Translations under genes and position numbers: made by a program
Notes under the pieces: model-generated
Databases searched by the model: none
What the model saw: the letters and a program-made list of their open reading frames with translations, nothing else
Told to the model about the DNA's origin: nothing
Origin: Rivularia sp. PCC 7116
GTDB lineage: Bacteria > Cyanobacteriota > Cyanobacteriia > Cyanobacteriales > Nostocaceae
DNA: 64,000 bases
Assembly: GCF_000316665.1 (NCBI RefSeq)
Contig: NC_019678.1
Location: 4,526,001-4,590,000, forward strand
Direction of reading: 5' to 3'
Shown here: positions 25,933 through 38,191 of the stretch, one piece after another
Numbering within the stretch: position 1 is the stretch's first letter
How the letters are laid out: each line of letters opens with the position of its first letter

Positions 25933-28465
25933 CAACCATAATTCCACGCCCTGCCAAAGCTGCATAAACTAAGTTGGTATTTCGCATGTCGCCTTCTAAC
26001 CAGGTAAGTCCGGGAAATTGCTGCTTTTCGGGGTTGCTAATTTGCTTCCAGGTTCTACCCATATTTTTGGAAATGTACATGGCATCTTTTTTTGCTCCAT
26101 TGACACGTCCAAATATATAAACGTAAGGATTTTTACTGGAAGAACCTTTACCAAAGGTGACAAATTCGCAAGTATCTACTGATGCGATTGGTTTAAAATT
26201 TTTACCTCCGTCAACAGAACGATACAGTTTGTTGCCTTCAACATCTTCCGGGTTGCGAGCAAAACTCATCCACACATCACTCTGCTTGGTTGGATTGGGA
26301 ACTATTGCCGGACGCACCATCCACGTAGGTAATTCATTCGATGCCCCCTTCCTCCAATTTGCTCCACCATCGTTGCTGTAAAAGAATGTCCAACCGTTGT
26401 AATAGTAAAAAGTTTTACCTTCGGGGTCTTGACGGTCGGCTGCTAAAATATACGAGCTTAAGTATGGATGTATGCTATTTGCCCAAGATTTAGGTAATGC
26501 ATCGTAATGGGTATGTTTGTCGTTGTTGGGGTCAAAAGGTTTTGGTTTTGGATCGTGGTCTAAATTATGCGCTAGTTTCCAGGTTTTACCACCATCTTTG
26601 GTGTAGTGCGTATAAGGTCCCCAAGTCGGCGACCAAACCATGTTGTTGGGATTTGTCGGCGACATGGCAATTTGACCGCCCATTGCAACGGTTTTTCCTC
26701 GCTGAGATTTTTCCTCTTTCCACATATTTTCTGTGGGTACTGACTCAAAACCTTGCCAAGTTTTTCCGTTATCTTTAGTTATACCGTGTACTGGATGATA
26801 TGCCTGCCACTGGTGAAAACCCACAAATGCAGCATAGTTAGGTTTTTTGTAAGCATAATCCATACCCGTTGCTCCCGCTACGTGAGGAAATGGTACGGGG
26901 TATTTATCCCAGTCGGGATTTGCCCATTTATAAGCTGGATTTACACTTATGTTTGCTGGATTAATTTTTTCCTTCGGTACTTGATGACGGTTGGCGTGGC
27001 GAAAACCAATCATGTCCTGTACCGCACTGATTAAATCTGCTCCTCCTTGAGATTTAGGAACCGGGGGAACTCGCACTAAGTTCGCATCAAGTTCTTCCAA
27101 ATTCTGCATCAACCATTTAAAATTCGGCTCTTTTGCAGTTATGTTATCGGTACAAGCCACACCCCAACCGTTTGTCCACCAAACTCTTTTTGGGTTTGCT
27201 GGATCGATTACAACCACCGATGCACCGGTTCCAGAATAAGACTGATAGTATTTTGGTGCTGACGGATTTACTTTATCTTTGGGATAGTTTGGATCGTAAG
27301 CACCCATGTACATAGTTTGCTTGTTCCAAGTATTACCACCATTATTGGAACGGTAAAGATATTTATCGGCAATTGCTATTACTGATTTGGGATTATTCTT
27401 CTGTACTGTTACAGCTGAATAAACTCTTTTATCGCCATCGGGAGTGATATCATTCCATTTTCCGTTTTCATATTTACGCACTCCACCGGATTTCTTACCA
27501 CCATTTTTCGGTTTGGTGCCAAAACTCACGTACAGCGTACCATCAGAAGCAACTGTTCCGCGTAAGGGGTCTTTTCCTCCCGAAATATTGCGCCAGGTTT
27601 GACCTGCATTTTTACTTTGCCATACGCCTTTTCCGTGAACTCCGACGTATATTATTTTTGTCGCTTGGTTGGCTTTGCCAGCATTTTGATCGAAAGCAAC
27701 AAAAGTAAAGCCCGGTATATCTTTGTTCTCTTTACCATTTGATTTATTGTATTCCGGTAAGCTTTTAGCCGCCGGTAATCCACTACTAACCTGCGTCCAC
27801 CCTTGCTTGTCGCTCTTTCTCCACAGTCCGTCGCGGCGGGAAGCAAAGTAAATTATGTCACTTTTATTTGGGTCTACCATCAAGCGTTCACCCGTATCGG
27901 AACGATATTCTTGGTTAGCTCCCATGAAGACATCTTTCTTACCTAATCCTGTTGGTTTCCAAGTATTTCCTCTATCATCGGAAACCATCACCTCACCAGA
28001 ATATTTATACTTCTTTCTCTTGTTCTCCGTAATAATCGAGCTTCCATGCTTTACCGCAACATAAACGCGGCTAGGCTTTTGCGGGTCAACAGCTATACTT
28101 TCAACACCTATGCCACCACCGGAAAAGTTTGTATCAAACATATCCATCAGTGGCAGCCATTTCTGATTTTTGCGGTCGAAGCGATAAGCACCACCAATAT
28201 CCGTGCGGACATATACATCATTGGTTTTTACGGGTGCGTTACCCCGAAGGGGTTTAGCTTCGCTAATCGCCATTCCCGTAACGTAACCCATACCCTGAAT
28301 ATTAACGTTACTCCATTTAAATGATTGCTGCGTATTTGCTCGAACAGATATGACGCTAAAGTTATTGCTAACTAGCAGTATTGCTGCTGTAGATATCAGC
28401 AATATAAAAAAACTTAATTTACGCAGTAGATGAGTGAAATGTAGTTGTTTGCGGAGGATATTCAT
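25922..28465 (-). CDS. secreted GH74-like glycosidase (BNR/sialidase-type propeller)
   Basis: From the ATG at 28465 the protein has 847 residues; a TTG 27 bases earlier is less likely. An N-terminal signal peptide is visible (RKLSFFILLISTAAILLV). The mature part begins FKWSNVNIQGMGYVTGMAISEA, then DVYVRTDIGGAYRFD, the opening pattern of GH74 xyloglucanases, and repeated blades such as SKNAGQTWRNISGG, SNNGGNTWNKQ and SKNMGRTWKQI. In GH74 the Asp of RTDIGGAYR is a catalytic residue; the second is expected in the DPANPKRVWWTNGWG region. Likely extracellular or periplasmic polysaccharide hydrolase; xyloglucan is inferred, not shown. The last codons lie in a heptamer array. Confidence 0.8.
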   Translation of the reverse strand: MNILRKQLHFTHLLRKLSFFILLISTAAILLVSNNFSVISVRANTQQSFKWSNVNIQGMGYVTGMAISEAKPLRGNAPVKTNDVYVRTDIGGAYRFDRKNQKWLPLMDMFDTNFSGGGIGVESIAVDPQKPSRVYVAVKHGSSIITENKRKKYKYSGEVMVSDDRGNTWKPTGLGKKDVFMGANQEYRSDTGERLMVDPNKSDIIYFASRRDGLWRKSDKQGWTQVSSGLPAAKSLPEYNKSNGKENKDIPGFTFVAFDQNAGKANQATKIIYVGVHGKGVWQSKNAGQTWRNISGGKDPLRGTVASDGTLYVSFGTKPKNGGKKSGGVRKYENGKWNDITPDGDKRVYSAVTVQKNNPKSVIAIADKYLYRSNNGGNTWNKQTMYMGAYDPNYPKDKVNPSAPKYYQSYSGTGASVVVIDPANPKRVWWTNGWGVACTDNITAKEPNFKWLMQNLEELDANLVRVPPVPKSQGGADLISAVQDMIGFRHANRHQVPKEKINPANISVNPAYKWANPDWDKYPVPFPHVAGATGMDYAYKKPNYAAFVGFHQWQAYHPVHGITKDNGKTWQGFESVPTENMWKEEKSQRGKTVAMGGQIAMSPTNPNNMVWSPTWGPYTHYTKDGGKTWKLAHNLDHDPKPKPFDPNNDKHTHYDALPKSWANSIHPYLSSYILAADRQDPEGKTFYYYNGWTFFYSNDGGANWRKGASNELPTWMVRPAIVPNPTKQSDVWMSFARNPEDVEGNKLYRSVDGGKNFKPIASVDTCEFVTFGKGSSSKNPYVYIFGRVNGAKKDAMYISKNMGRTWKQISNPEKQQFPGLTWLEGDMRNTNLVYAALAGRGIMVGEQ

Positions 28466-29113
28466 TGGCTTGAAACCGCAGATAAACAGCAAAATTTGTT
28501 TCTATGTCTTTCCTCTCTTTCTTTATGTTCCTTTCAAGGAAGAAAATCAAGATGCAACCAAAAGGAAAGCATACAAACAGGTATTGTCACTGTTTATATA
28601 ACTACAAACCCGGTGTGAAATTCATTCTATTGATTTATATGAAGATAAATATTATTAATTCTTCATCAAAACTTTATAAATTAGTTTTGGTTAAAGGGGA
28701 AGAGGTAAAGGTCGAATACTCCTATGCGAGGATATAACACACTTTTATTTTGTAATAGGAGTGACACTCTTAATTACTTGTGCTGTACGGTTGTTATGGA
28801 TATGATGCTTTTGCTACCTAAGAAGATGGTATTGCTGAATTGAAATATGAATTTGTTTTTCTAACATTTACTAGCCCCCTAAATCCCCCAATTCTGGGGG
28901 ACTTGAAATGATTTATCTCCCCCAGTATTGGGGGTTGGGGGGCTTCGGCATACTTTTAATCAGCAACGCCAAGAAGATGAACTTGTAGTAATAATCCAGA
29001 GTAGGTTACTTTAAGCATCTTCGAGTTTATCAGCGTAAATTAAAGCATCAACGGAGTCAGTAATCAACACCACTCTCCAGTGCAAATTTAGAGCAAAAAA
29101 TACAAATAAAACC
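28466..29113. other. intergenic region with a GC-rich inverted repeat
   Basis: Between divergent glycosidase genes. It includes an inverted pair, AGCCCCCTAAATCCCCCAAT (28873-28892) and ATTGGGGGTTGGGGGGCTT (28927-28945), bounding about 75 bases. A 77-codon frame at 28504-28737 shows no family pattern and is not called. Confidence 0.5.
28872..28945. repeat. GC-rich terminal inverted repeat element, about 75 bp
   Basis: Ends TAGCCCCCTAAATCCCCCAA and TTGGGGGTTGGGGGGCTT are near-complementary, and a second nested CCCCC/GGGGG pair lies inside. Such GC-rich palindromes stand out against this AT-rich spacer. There is no coding content. Confidence 0.65.
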
Positions 29114-30439
29114 ATGCGCGACGTAATCTTTCATGCTTTTAATTGGAAATACAAAGATATTATCAATGCAGTCGATAAAATTCATGATATTGGTTATGGT
29201 GCAATCCTAATTCCTCCGCCTTTATACTCAGATAAAAATGGCGACCAATGGTGGCAACGTTATCAACCGAAAGATTATCGAGTTCTTTTGTCTCATTTAG
29301 GAGGAAAACAAGAACTCCTTGACTTGATTGAGAAATGTCATCAGACTGAACCCAAAATTCGAGTCTATGCCGATATAGTCATTAATCATATGGCTAATGA
29401 AAATAGAGCGGATCGATTAAATTTTCCAGGTGAAGCTGAACTTGAGAAATATAGAACCGATCCAACATTTGAAGATAATCTTTTATACGGTGATTTAAGC
29501 GAAGGTCTGTTCTCGCCTTGGGATTTTAATCAAACTGGCAATATTCAAGGTCATGAATGGTCTAACCGAAATAGAGTTATATATGGCAGTTTAAGCAATT
29601 TGCCCGATCTCAACGATTCACCTTGGGTTTTATTGCAACAACGAAATATGTTTATTGCCCTAGCAAATATGGGTTTTGATGGTTTTCGGATTGATGCAAT
29701 CAAACACATAACGGAAAGGATGATTGATAATTTTGCCGATCGCGACGAAATAGCTTCTAAGTATCTATTCGGCGAAGTTTTAACTGGTAGCGATGACGAT
29801 GAGAATATTTTTATCGATCCTTTTCTTCAAGAAACTTGGATATCTGCCTACGATTTTCCTCTATTCCAAACTATTAGAGAGGCGTTTGGTTTTGGTGGCT
29901 CATTAAGAAGACTAGCTCGTCCCGAAGCTGAGGGCAATGCCCTGCCTTGGTATCGGGCAGTCACTTTTGTTATTAATCATGACATTCCCTATAACGATGG
30001 TTTTCGCAGTTGGTTGTTAGATCGACACGATGAGCATTTGGCTTATGCTTATATCCTAGGAAAAGATGGAGGAGTTCCTTTAATATTTTCTGACCATAAT
30101 GAATCAGTCGAGAAACATCCTGAAGACACAGATAGATGGACAAAGATTACCGAACGGGTAGATCTGCTCAAGATGATTCGTTTCCATAATGCTGTTCGCG
30201 GACAACCAATGGCAATCTTATACGAAAGCGATACTGTATTAGTCTTCCGTCGAGGAAATATGGGAATTGTTGCTATTAATAAAGGTGGAACGGAGAATTG
30301 GGTTGAATTTAATACTTGGGGTTTAAAAAATCCAGGTAACTATCAAGATTTTATTCACCAACATGAGATGAAACTTTCTGGCGATCGCTTTACTCTCTAT
30401 GTTCCTCCCAGAACCGCCCAAATGTGGCTGGCAGATTAG
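29114..30439 (+). CDS. alpha-amylase family (GH13) glycosidase, 441 aa
   Basis: A cytoplasmic-type GH13 enzyme that acts on alpha-glucans such as glycogen; no signal peptide. The four conserved regions are visible: I YADIVINH (residues 85-92), II GFDGFRIDAIKH with the nucleophile Asp194, III GEVL with the acid/base Glu221, and IV FVINHD with the stabilising Asp290. The beginning, VIFHAFNWKYKDIINAVDKIHDIGYGAILIPPP, is the first strand and helix of the barrel. A small C-terminal beta domain follows (VFRRGNMGIVAINKGG). It is monocistronic, divergent from the GH74-like gene. The exact specificity cannot be read from sequence. Confidence 0.92.
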   Translation: MRDVIFHAFNWKYKDIINAVDKIHDIGYGAILIPPPLYSDKNGDQWWQRYQPKDYRVLLSHLGGKQELLDLIEKCHQTEPKIRVYADIVINHMANENRADRLNFPGEAELEKYRTDPTFEDNLLYGDLSEGLFSPWDFNQTGNIQGHEWSNRNRVIYGSLSNLPDLNDSPWVLLQQRNMFIALANMGFDGFRIDAIKHITERMIDNFADRDEIASKYLFGEVLTGSDDDENIFIDPFLQETWISAYDFPLFQTIREAFGFGGSLRRLARPEAEGNALPWYRAVTFVINHDIPYNDGFRSWLLDRHDEHLAYAYILGKDGGVPLIFSDHNESVEKHPEDTDRWTKITERVDLLKMIRFHNAVRGQPMAILYESDTVLVFRRGNMGIVAINKGGTENWVEFNTWGLKNPGNYQDFIHQHEMKLSGDRFTLYVPPRTAQMWLAD

Positions 30440-30515
30440 TTTGCGAAGCTTTAACCTGCCGCAATATCAGTATTTTAACAAAGGCTTCTAATAAGTTTTC
30501 CTTCTTAAAATACAT

Positions 30516-30543
30516 ACAAAAAAGAGGTCTTCTCTGACCTCTT
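30516..30543 (-). terminator. rho-independent terminator of the apc operon
   Basis: On the minus strand, AAGAGGTC-agagaa-GACCTCTT followed by TTTT, 50 bases past the apcC stop. A textbook intrinsic terminator. Confidence 0.88.
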
Positions 30544-30590
30544 CGGAACTCCCAAAATATTATTATTGGTTTATTTTTTTATATTAATGT

Positions 30591-30794
30591 CTACTTTAAA
30601 CCAGTATTCATACCTTGCTTTCCGGTAGCTAGTTCTACCTTAACAATCTGTCCACCCATTTTTTGAATGCGTTGCTGTTCGCGGAACCAGTTTTCGTAAG
30701 GAACTAATTTGGTAAAGTAGGTATTTTGAAGTTCGCGTTGAGTACGAATTCTAGTTTGGCTGGGAACGCAAGCAGTAACTTTAAACATCCGCAT
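30591..30794 (-). CDS. apcC: phycobilisome 7.8-kDa core linker
   Basis: The small linker that caps allophycocyanin trimers in the phycobilisome core. It has 67 residues from the ATG at 30794, chosen because MRMFKVTACVPSQTRIRTQRELQNTYFTKLV is the standard start and AGGAGAT lies seven bases upstream; upstream in-frame codons are not part of the family. The middle (PYENWFREQQRIQKMGGQIVKVELATGK) forms the usual CpcD-like fold. It is the last gene of apcE-apcA-apcB-apcC, 314 bases after apcB, and is followed by the operon terminator. Confidence 0.96.
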   Translation of the reverse strand: MRMFKVTACVPSQTRIRTQRELQNTYFTKLVPYENWFREQQRIQKMGGQIVKVELATGKQGMNTGLK

Positions 30795-31108
30795 GGGATT
30801 AAATCTCCTAATTGTAGTAACTGAGAATTTTTTTATTAGAGGAATTCCAGAAATCACTAAATTCTGAATTTCTTTATTATTTATTTCAAAAAGAGTAAAT
30901 CTTTAGGTCTTTATTGCGAGGCTGGGAATCAATCATCAATACTAGATAGCCAACACATATCATCTCAAATTTTGATTCAAATTCTGAAACAATAAGCCAT
31001 CGAACTTCCTAGCACTCATGACTGATTTCCAGACCATCATCATTAGTCATGCTTAAACTAATTCATGAAATAATTCAAGATTTAACTCAAGCAATCCTAA
31101 AAATGCTA
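30795..31108. other. apcB-apcC spacer
   Basis: A 314-base gap with no ORF. It contains the apcC ribosome-binding site and AT-rich sequence; a leader or processing site is plausible but I see no strong hairpin. Confidence 0.4.
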
Positions 31109-31594
31109 CTAGCTTAAGCCAGAGCAAATGTAGTCGAAGTATACGCCCATTTCTTTACCAGCGTCGGGACCAACCAAGCTAGCAGTAACTTCTTTCATGG
31201 AATTGATAGCTTGTACGGTAGCACCAACAGGTACGCCCAAGGAATTGTAGGTTTCTTTCAAACCGTTCAATACACGCTCATCCAAGATGGAAGGATCGCC
31301 AGCCAACATAGCGTAGGTGGAGTAACGTAGGTAGTAGTCCAAATCGCGGATACAAGCAGCGTAACGGCGAGTGGTGTACATGTTACCACCGGGACGGGTG
31401 ATATCAGAGTACAACAAGGACTTAGCTACAGCTTCCTTAACGATTGCAGCAGCGTTAGCAGCAATGGTGGTAGCAGCACGTACTCTCAATTCACCAGTCT
31501 GGAAATAGCCCTTGAGCTTTTCCATAGCGCCGGTATCGAGGTACTTACCTTGAACGTCTGAAGAATTGATGACAGAAGTAATTGCGTCTTGCAT
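31109..31594 (-). CDS. apcB: allophycocyanin beta subunit
   Basis: A phycobiliprotein of the phycobilisome core that absorbs near 650 nm and passes energy on. 161 residues; the phycocyanobilin-binding Cys lies in [27 protein letters not shown], at about residue 81, and the asparagine expected of beta subunits falls in GGNMYTT. Globin-like helices continue through [25 protein letters not shown]. Pairs with ApcA. It follows apcA by 63 bases on the same strand, so the two are co-transcribed. Shine-Dalgarno is GGAAAT-like, weak. Confidence 0.98.
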   Translation of the reverse strand: MQDAITSVINSSDVQGKYLDTGAMEKLKGYFQTGELRVRAATTIAANAAAIVKEAVAKSLLYSDITRPGGNMYTTRRYAACIRDLDYYLRYSTYAMLAGDPSILDERVLNGLKETYNSLGVPVGATVQAINSMKEVTASLVGPDAGKEMGVYFDYICSGLS

Positions 31595-31657
31595 TTTATT
31601 ATTTCCTTATTTCCAACTTTTTTACAAGGAGATGTTATAGGGTTTCGATAATTCGCC

Positions 31658-32143
31658 CTACTGCATCGCACCTACTAAATAGTCAAAGTAAGAACCAGCT
31701 TCGCCAGAGTCTTCAGCAGACATCATGCCAGTAGCAACGTTCTTCATAGCGCGAACGCCTTCGGCAACTGCATCAATAGGAGTTCCGAGGGACTTGTACA
31801 TTTCGCGAACGCCTACGATACCGATTTCTTCGATGGGTGTAACATCACCAGCAACGATTCCGTAGGTAACCAAGCGTAGATAGTAATCCATATCGCGCAA
31901 GCAGGTAGCGGTCATTTCTTGACCGTAAGCATTACCGCCAGGAGATACAACGTCAGGACGCTTTTGGAACAATTGGTCGCCAGCTTGCTTAACGATGCGC
32001 TCGCGATTTTCGGTTAGCATTTGAGCAATCCGCAAACGCTTCTCGCCGCCTGTAACAAAACCTTTAATTCTATCTAATTCGCCAGGGCTGAGGTAACGAG
32101 CCTCTGCATCAGCATTAACGATGGACTTTGTGACGATACTCAT
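31658..32143 (-). CDS. apcA: allophycocyanin alpha subunit
   Basis: Partner of ApcB in (alpha-beta)3 trimers of the phycobilisome core. It has 161 residues. [33 protein letters not shown] is the standard opening and [24 protein letters not shown] carries the chromophore Cys at about residue 81. AGGAATCC-type sequence precedes the ATG. The 417-base gap from apcE contains inverted heptamer arrays; apcA may have its own promoter there, as is usual for highly expressed apcA. Confidence 0.98.
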   Translation of the reverse strand: MSIVTKSIVNADAEARYLSPGELDRIKGFVTGGEKRLRIAQMLTENRERIVKQAGDQLFQKRPDVVSPGGNAYGQEMTATCLRDMDYYLRLVTYGIVAGDVTPIEEIGIVGVREMYKSLGTPIDAVAEGVRAMKNVATGMMSAEDSGEAGSYFDYLVGAMQ

Positions 32144-32560
32144 AAAAGGATTCCTCCAATACGAATGAAACCTGAGTTTATTTCAAAACGGTGTTAAAAA
32201 AAAACAATAACCGAGTTTTCTTACTTCGGAACTTCAAGTACATTCCGAGCCTGTTTGAGTAAACACCAGTACCAAACTTGGAAACTCAATTATCCACAGA
32301 AAACATTCTCCGATATTTCGTTGAGTATTTATAACTCTTTTTAACAGTTCGTAACATTTATTTTCATGTTCGACTGTTTTGGTAGTTGGTAATTGGTAAT
32401 TGGGCATTGGGCATTGGAGAGGGGGAAGAGGGGGTAGAGGGGGAGACAAGGAGACAAAGAGAATTTTAATTCTTAACTCCTAATTCCCAACTCTTTCCAA
32501 TGCCCCATGCCCTATGCCCTATTCCCAATTTGACCTTTAACCTCTAACCTTTGACCTGGA
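32144..32560. other. apcE-apcA spacer with inverted STRR arrays
   Basis: Heptamer arrays GGTAATT/GGGCATT at 32381-32418 and their complement CCAATGC/CCCTATG at 32469-32557 face each other across a G-rich GGGGGAAGAGG segment. The transcript could fold into a long imperfect hairpin between apcE and apcA. The apcA promoter probably lies in the remaining 230 bases. Confidence 0.65.
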
Positions 32561-36097
<3,537 letters not shown>

Positions 36098-36230
36098 TTA
36101 ACCCACTAGCTTTTAGATTAGAATGTTTTGAGTTCTATCGGGGTATTTGTTAAGAAGTATGTCAAAATCCCATTAATTATGAATTGGGCATGGGGGATTG
36201 GGGATTGGGCATAAGGAATTAAAAACTGTA

Positions 36231-36296
36231 TGGTGTGTGACGCTTTAAAAAAAACATGATGAGGTCTGGTAACGTATGTTACAGCGTCATGCACCA
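36231..36296. repeat. 66-bp inverted-repeat element upstream of apcE
   Basis: Arms TGGTGTGTGACGCT (36231-36244) and AGCGTCATGCACCA (36283-36296) are complementary with few mismatches. Similar TGGTGCGT/ACGCACCA ends occur near 22400 and 25793. It lies in the 5' region of the apc operon. Confidence 0.6.
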
Positions 36297-36627
36297 ATTA
36301 ACTTCCAATCTCTGGCTGGGAAACCTTACCAAGAGACTCTGCCTCCGAAAAAGCACTTTGTTAATAATAGATATTTTTTACAGCCCTAAATAACAAAATA
36401 TTTTTCGATAAATAAGTTTTTATTTAAGTGTATTAGTATTGTCCTCGGTGGCTTTAAGAGAATTTGTGAAAAGGCGATCGCACTTAATTTCAGTTCAGCC
36501 TCACATAAGCATTATCGGTAAAAACTGGCACGCAATCGCTAACATTAATCTCCGCAGCTAATACAACATCCAATTCAAAACCTCTTGCAATCAATTCTTT
36601 CCCCGAACTGTATTTTTTCAAAGTATT

Positions 36628-36752
36628 TAGGACTTACGCAAGCGGCACATTTTGTTGTAGGGTGCCGTGACACTTTGAGTAATGTTGAACGTAGTAATAA
36701 GCTTTTCAGTGTCACGCACCATCCGAGTACTGTGACAATTGCGTAAGTCCTG
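36628..36752. mobile_element. MITE copy 1, 125 bp, 5-bp target duplication
   Basis: Terminal inverted repeats are AGGACTTACGCAA and TTGCGTAAGTCCT, perfect over 13 bases, with one extra outer base that mismatches here. Flanked by GTATT on both sides (36623-36627 and 36753-36757), a 5-bp target duplication. No transposase is encoded. The left 65 bases are nearly identical to copy 2 at 58875-58984, and the interiors then differ. It must be mobilised by a transposase elsewhere in the genome. Confidence 0.85.
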
Positions 36753-36861
36753 GTATTTAATAAATCATTTCTAAAACCATTAAATACAGCCACAGCAGCT
36801 TCAGGCTACACATACGAAGTCCAACTCTACGCTAACGTGGACTTAAAAATCTTTGTTTTTC

Positions 36862-36920
36862 ATAGCCCACCTTACGGTGAGCTTTGCAATTGTAGCCCCA
36901 CCCTTCGAGGGTGAGAGCTA
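36862..36920. repeat. paired-hairpin repeat, family B copy 2 (inverted)
   Basis: AGCCCAC-cttac-GGTGAGCT, then TTGCAATTGTAGCCCC, then a hairpin ACCCT-tcg-AGGGT. It aligns with the reverse complement of the copy at 6301-6356; the second stem differs on both arms and remains paired. Confidence 0.6.
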
Positions 36921-37021
36921 TAAATCTTGTGAGACAAGCATCCTGCCCGTTCTTTTAATTTTTTTATCTACATTAAATCCATTTCGGCTTTTGCTCTGTA
37001 TATAAATAAAGCTCGATTCGG

Positions 37022-37552
37022 ATGGACATCAAAATGAAGAACTTCTTTACTCAAACTAAAACTATCAAAGCTCTAACTCTAGCAGCTACTGTTGGTATTA
37101 TGACGACCTTAGCAGCTTGTAGCAACGCTACCGATAACAATAGCGCTAGTGTTAGTGAACCACAAACAGAAGAAGTTACAGCTGCATCATCAGCTACTCA
37201 AGGATTAGCGCAACAGTTACAGGGTAAACCGGTGGTTGTGGATATTTATGCAGATTGGTGTGCTGGATGTAAGAAAATTAAACCTACTTTGGAAGCTTTA
37301 AAGAAGGAGTATGGTGATACAGCTAATTTCGTCGTTTTTGATGTTACAGACAAAAAAACTACTGAAGCTTCTGAGGCTAAAGCTAAAGAGTTAGGTTTGT
37401 CAGATGTATTTGCTAAATATAAGGCTAAAACCGCTACTGTTGCTGTAATGAATCCAGCGACTGGTGAAGTAGTTGAATTATTTCAAAAAAATCAAAATAA
37501 AGCCGATTATGTTGCAGCTTTAGATACAACTAAGCAACAGATAACTAATTAA
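37022..37552 (+). CDS. thioredoxin-fold lipoprotein
   Basis: A membrane-tethered thiol-disulfide protein facing the periplasm or lumen. Lipobox LAAC has Cys33; the thioredoxin fold follows with active site DWCAGCK (Cys80 and Cys83) and VVVDIYADW strand. The C-terminal part (VVELFQKNQNKADYVAAL) is shorter than in cytosolic thioredoxin. Either ATG 37022 or the in-frame ATG 37034 could be used. It is first of five genes in one direction (thioredoxin, exported protein, CcdA, sigma, anti-sigma). CcdA is a natural reductant source for it, so I infer a redox relay for extracytoplasmic disulfides or cytochrome c maturation. Confidence 0.88.
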   Translation: MDIKMKNFFTQTKTIKALTLAATVGIMTTLAACSNATDNNSASVSEPQTEEVTAASSATQGLAQQLQGKPVVVDIYADWCAGCKKIKPTLEALKKEYGDTANFVVFDVTDKKTTEASEAKAKELGLSDVFAKYKAKTATVAVMNPATGEVVELFQKNQNKADYVAALDTTKQQITN

Positions 37553-37639
37553 TTTTTTCCTGAAAAACTTCTTTTTTTATAAATCCAATTTGGCATCTAG
37601 TTTGTATTTAAAAGGAATCGATAATCAAATAGATGCCAA

Positions 37640-38119
37640 ATGAAAAATTATTTTTTTGCAACATTCACAACTTTATTTATCGCTAGTACTTCTTTTGTAA
37701 ATGCTGAAACAGTATTAGCTAATAAAGCTTTAATAAATAAACAGACTACAACTCCTATAATTACCAGGTCTGTTGCTGATGATGATAGATTTTTGATTAA
37801 ATTAAGTCCGGGGACATTACCTATTAAAGACTTAGAAATTATTCTTCCCCAGCAAATGGATGATTTAGGGAATATGAAGATTACAGATAAGTCTGGTAAA
37901 GAAATTAAAACTGAAATTAAACAAGATAAAAATTTGGTTTTACTTACTTTTACTGAGAGTGTAGAACCTGGAAATACATTAAAAATAAGATTTACAGCAA
38001 TTGACACTGAATCAATCAAGGGTGAAACGTTACTTTATAAATTAAGCGTTCAGCAGGAAGGTTTACTTCAAAGAATTCCTGTTGGTACAGCTATAATTGA
38101 CGTTCCGGATGCAAGTTGA
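37640..38119 (+). CDS. exported DUF2808-like protein, 159 aa
   Basis: A signal peptide is visible (KNYFFATFTTLFIASTSFVNA) with likely cleavage at VNA-ET. The mature domain is beta-rich: LIKLSPGTLPIKDLEIILPQQMDDLGNMKITDKSGKEIKTEI, VLLTFTESVEPGNTLKIRFTAID, and a final YKLSVQQEG. This resembles the DUF2808 family of exported cyanobacterial proteins, but I rate that as probable only. It sits between the thioredoxin lipoprotein and ccdA, so its partner may be one of these. An AGGA-containing leader precedes the ATG but spacing is long. Confidence 0.7.
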   Translation: MKNYFFATFTTLFIASTSFVNAETVLANKALINKQTTTPIITRSVADDDRFLIKLSPGTLPIKDLEIILPQQMDDLGNMKITDKSGKEIKTEIKQDKNLVLLTFTESVEPGNTLKIRFTAIDTESIKGETLLYKLSVQQEGLLQRIPVGTAIIDVPDAS

Positions 38120-38141
38120 AAGAATTCGCTTCTGATTCAAA

Positions 38142-38162
38142 GACGTTGCAGTGCAGCGTCTC
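38142..38162. repeat. palindrome between exported protein and ccdA
   Basis: A near-perfect 21-base palindrome with arms AGACGTTGCA and TGCAGCGTCT centred on one base. It lies in the 72-base gap upstream of ccdA and could be a dispersed repeat or an RNA processing signal. Confidence 0.5.
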
Positions 38163-38191
38163 TAAATTACTATATTTCTAACCTAAAATTT

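Noticed and set aside
25922-28465. Sialidase as the function of the propeller protein
   Set aside because: BNR-like repeats are present, but the RTDIGGAYR opening and the length fit GH74; no sialidase arginine triad is visible.
28504-28737. A 77-codon frame upstream of the GH74-like gene
   Set aside because: No Shine-Dalgarno, no recognisable domain, and it lies in the promoter region of a divergent gene.
36575-36793. A 72-codon minus-strand frame near the MITE
   Set aside because: It spans the MITE and its flanks and has no protein-like features.
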